A model generated the notes under the pieces. The model was given only the letters and a program-made list of their open reading frames with translations. It did no database searches and was not told the DNA's origin. Of a DNA stretch of 64,000 bases, positions 63,032 to 64,000 are shown in pieces (positions within the stretch are counted from its first letter, which is position 1; the number at the start of each line of letters is the position of its first letter). Source of the DNA: Bradyrhizobium sp. Rc3b (GTDB lineage: Bacteria > Pseudomonadota > Alphaproteobacteria > Rhizobiales > Xanthobacteraceae); the NCBI RefSeq assembly GCF_900114915.1, contig NZ_FOUS01000016.1, forward strand, positions 113,028 to 177,027, in the 5' to 3' direction. A program made the position numbers and the translations under genes.

Positions 63032-63661
63032 TTGAAAGTCGACAAAATCGACGATGCGGAGCTGTCGAAGGTCCTCAATCGACTTGGCGAAGCCGCCGTG
63101 AATCCGGAAGCATGGCGCGACATCATGGATGACATCTGCAAGGCGGTGGGCGCGTCGGCGGCCCTACTCCTTCAAAGCGATATCCGGACCCCGGACGTTC
63201 CACGCACGGCGTCGATTGCGGAGGCTACCGAGCTCTACTTTAGGAATAACTGGCATCTGAGGGACCCGCGCGCCAAGGGCTTTCCGCGCATGATGGCGGG
63301 AGAGGTCGTGACCGACCTCGATGTGATGACGCCGGAGCAGATTCGCGCCGATCCCATGTACAACGAGTTGCTGTTTCCATCCGGATTCCGCTGGTTCGCC
63401 GGCATCGGCTTCTGGGCCGACAGCGCCGCGTGGGCATTGACAATCCAGCGAACCGGCCGCGAAGGCCCGTTTGAGGCAATCGACAAGCAGCTGCTTGCCC
63501 AATTGGCGCCGCGCCTGACCGAGACGGCCACGCTCGCGACGGTCGTCGGCAGGACTACACTCACCGCGATGACCGATGTTCTGGACCGGGTCCGACAGCC
63601 CGCGTTGATCCTCAATCGGGAAGGAATGGTCCTGCGCACCAACGCGGCAGCCGAAACGGGA
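63032..63661 (+). pseudogene. LuxR-like regulator gene truncated by an IS element
   Basis: The first 210 codons of a regulator gene, starting TTG 63032 after a GGAGGGGG site. The sequence (LNRLGEAAVNPEAWRDIMDDICKAVGASAALLLQ, WHLRDPRAKGFPRMM, VLDRVRQPALILNREGMVLRTNAAAE) matches the N-terminal PAS/GAF-like sensor part of LuxR-type regulators common in bradyrhizobia; the DNA-binding end should follow. At 63662 the IS left end begins, adding about 18 foreign codons before a stop at 63718. The DNA-binding domain is lost from this reading. It neighbours the giant RTX gene and may once have controlled it. The LuxR assignment is from memory of the family, moderate only. Confidence 0.65.
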
Positions 63662-64000
63662 TGTCATTCGGCCTGCAATATTGACCCCCTAAGCCGGGGG
63701 ATCGGCGTCCAAAATTGACCCCCTACAGGTTGGTCTGTTGCGCTGCCTGCTTCGTAACAAAGCAGGTGGTGGAGGATGCTGGTCGTGGAGACGATTGCGC
63801 GGATTCGGCGCGAGCACTTCATCAAGGGCAAGACGATCAAGGAGATCGCCCGTGACCTGAAGGTGTCACGGAACACGGTCCGCAAGGTTCTAAGGTCGGG
63901 AGAGACCTCCTTCGAGTATGAGCGGCAGGTGCAGCCGCGGCCAAAGCTGGGACGATGGGCAGTAGAGCTTGACGGATTGCTGGCGGCGAACGCGGCCAAA
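63662..64000 (+). mobile_element. IS21-family element, left end (continues beyond window)
   Basis: The element begins with TGTCATTCGG at 63662, within the regulator gene. Two direct copies of ATTGACCCCCTA (63680-63691 and 63714-63725, 34 bp apart) look like the multiple terminal transposase-binding repeats of IS21-type ends. The transposase gene istA starts at 63776. The right end, the istB gene and the target duplication lie outside the window. Confidence 0.85.
63776..64000 (+). CDS. istA: IS21-family transposase IstA (N-terminal part)
   Basis: The first 75 residues of a DDE transposase, running off the right edge. The sequence MLVVETIARIRREHFIKGKT... and the helix-turn-helix IKEIARDLKVSRNTVRKVLRSGETSFEYERQVQPRPKLGRW in outline are typical of IstA proteins of the IS21 family. 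A GGAGG overlaps its start region. IstA binds the terminal repeats and cuts DNA; it normally works with the ATPase IstB encoded next. Confidence 0.9.
   Translation, partial: MLVVETIARIRREHFIKGKTIKEIARDLKVSRNTVRKVLRSGETSFEYERQVQPRPKLGRWAVELDGLLAANAAK

Overview
The window looks like a chromosomal segment of a GC-rich alphaproteobacterium, most likely Bradyrhizobium or a close relative. That assignment is an inference from gene content (vanillate-type Rieske operon, many c-di-GMP proteins, an ExoP/Wzc plus ExoY/PssY-like exopolysaccharide locus, RTX-type giant proteins) and from dispersed palindromic elements ending in ATGAC. No rRNA, tRNA or CRISPR array was seen.

Layout. Bases 1-20.7 kb are mostly housekeeping and catabolic genes: a truncated Cache-PAS-GGDEF sensor, hemE, a divergent hemC behind a GMC oxidoreductase and a TetR regulator, an SnoaL-like protein, a GGDEF-EAL protein, a vanA-gntR-vanB type operon, pgm, an alpha/beta hydrolase, a lytic transglycosylase, an OmpR-type response regulator, a first acyltransferase, a metallo-beta-lactamase-fold hydrolase and an aldose-epimerase-like protein. 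Bases 20.9-49.4 kb form a large surface/exopolysaccharide locus. It holds four GT4-type glycosyltransferases, two flippase-like proteins, one Wzy-like polymerase, four O-acyltransferases, a pyruvyl-transferase-like protein, a Wzc/ExoP-type tyrosine autokinase, a polyprenyl-phosphate sugar-1-phosphate transferase, a small secreted protein and a PPP-type phosphatase. It also encodes two clan GH-A glycosidase-like proteins: one with a Sec signal, one 1302-residue protein with a repeat array and a type I secretion-like C-terminus. Bases 49.4-63 kb hold small genes and an 11.4-kb gene for a 3800-residue DUF4114/VCBS/RTX protein. The right edge is a LuxR-like regulator gene cut by the left end of an IS21-family element.

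How they fit together. The transferase starts the lipid-linked repeat unit, the glycosyltransferases extend it, the acyl and pyruvyl transferases decorate it, flippase and Wzy move and polymerise it, and the Wzc-like kinase controls chain length. No outer-membrane polysaccharide export (Wza-like) gene and no type I secretion ABC/MFP genes lie in the window, so these must be elsewhere.

The most interesting feature is the pair of giant, apparently type I-secreted proteins. One is a glycosidase with an exact 166-residue repeat. The other is the 3800-residue protein built of three roughly 690-residue modules, two of which end in a segment resembling the C-terminus of the glycosidase. The two share the N-terminal peptide MSDQTIL, encoded with different synonymous codons throughout, which suggests selection on the peptide itself. 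They may be matrix proteins working with the polysaccharide made by this locus.
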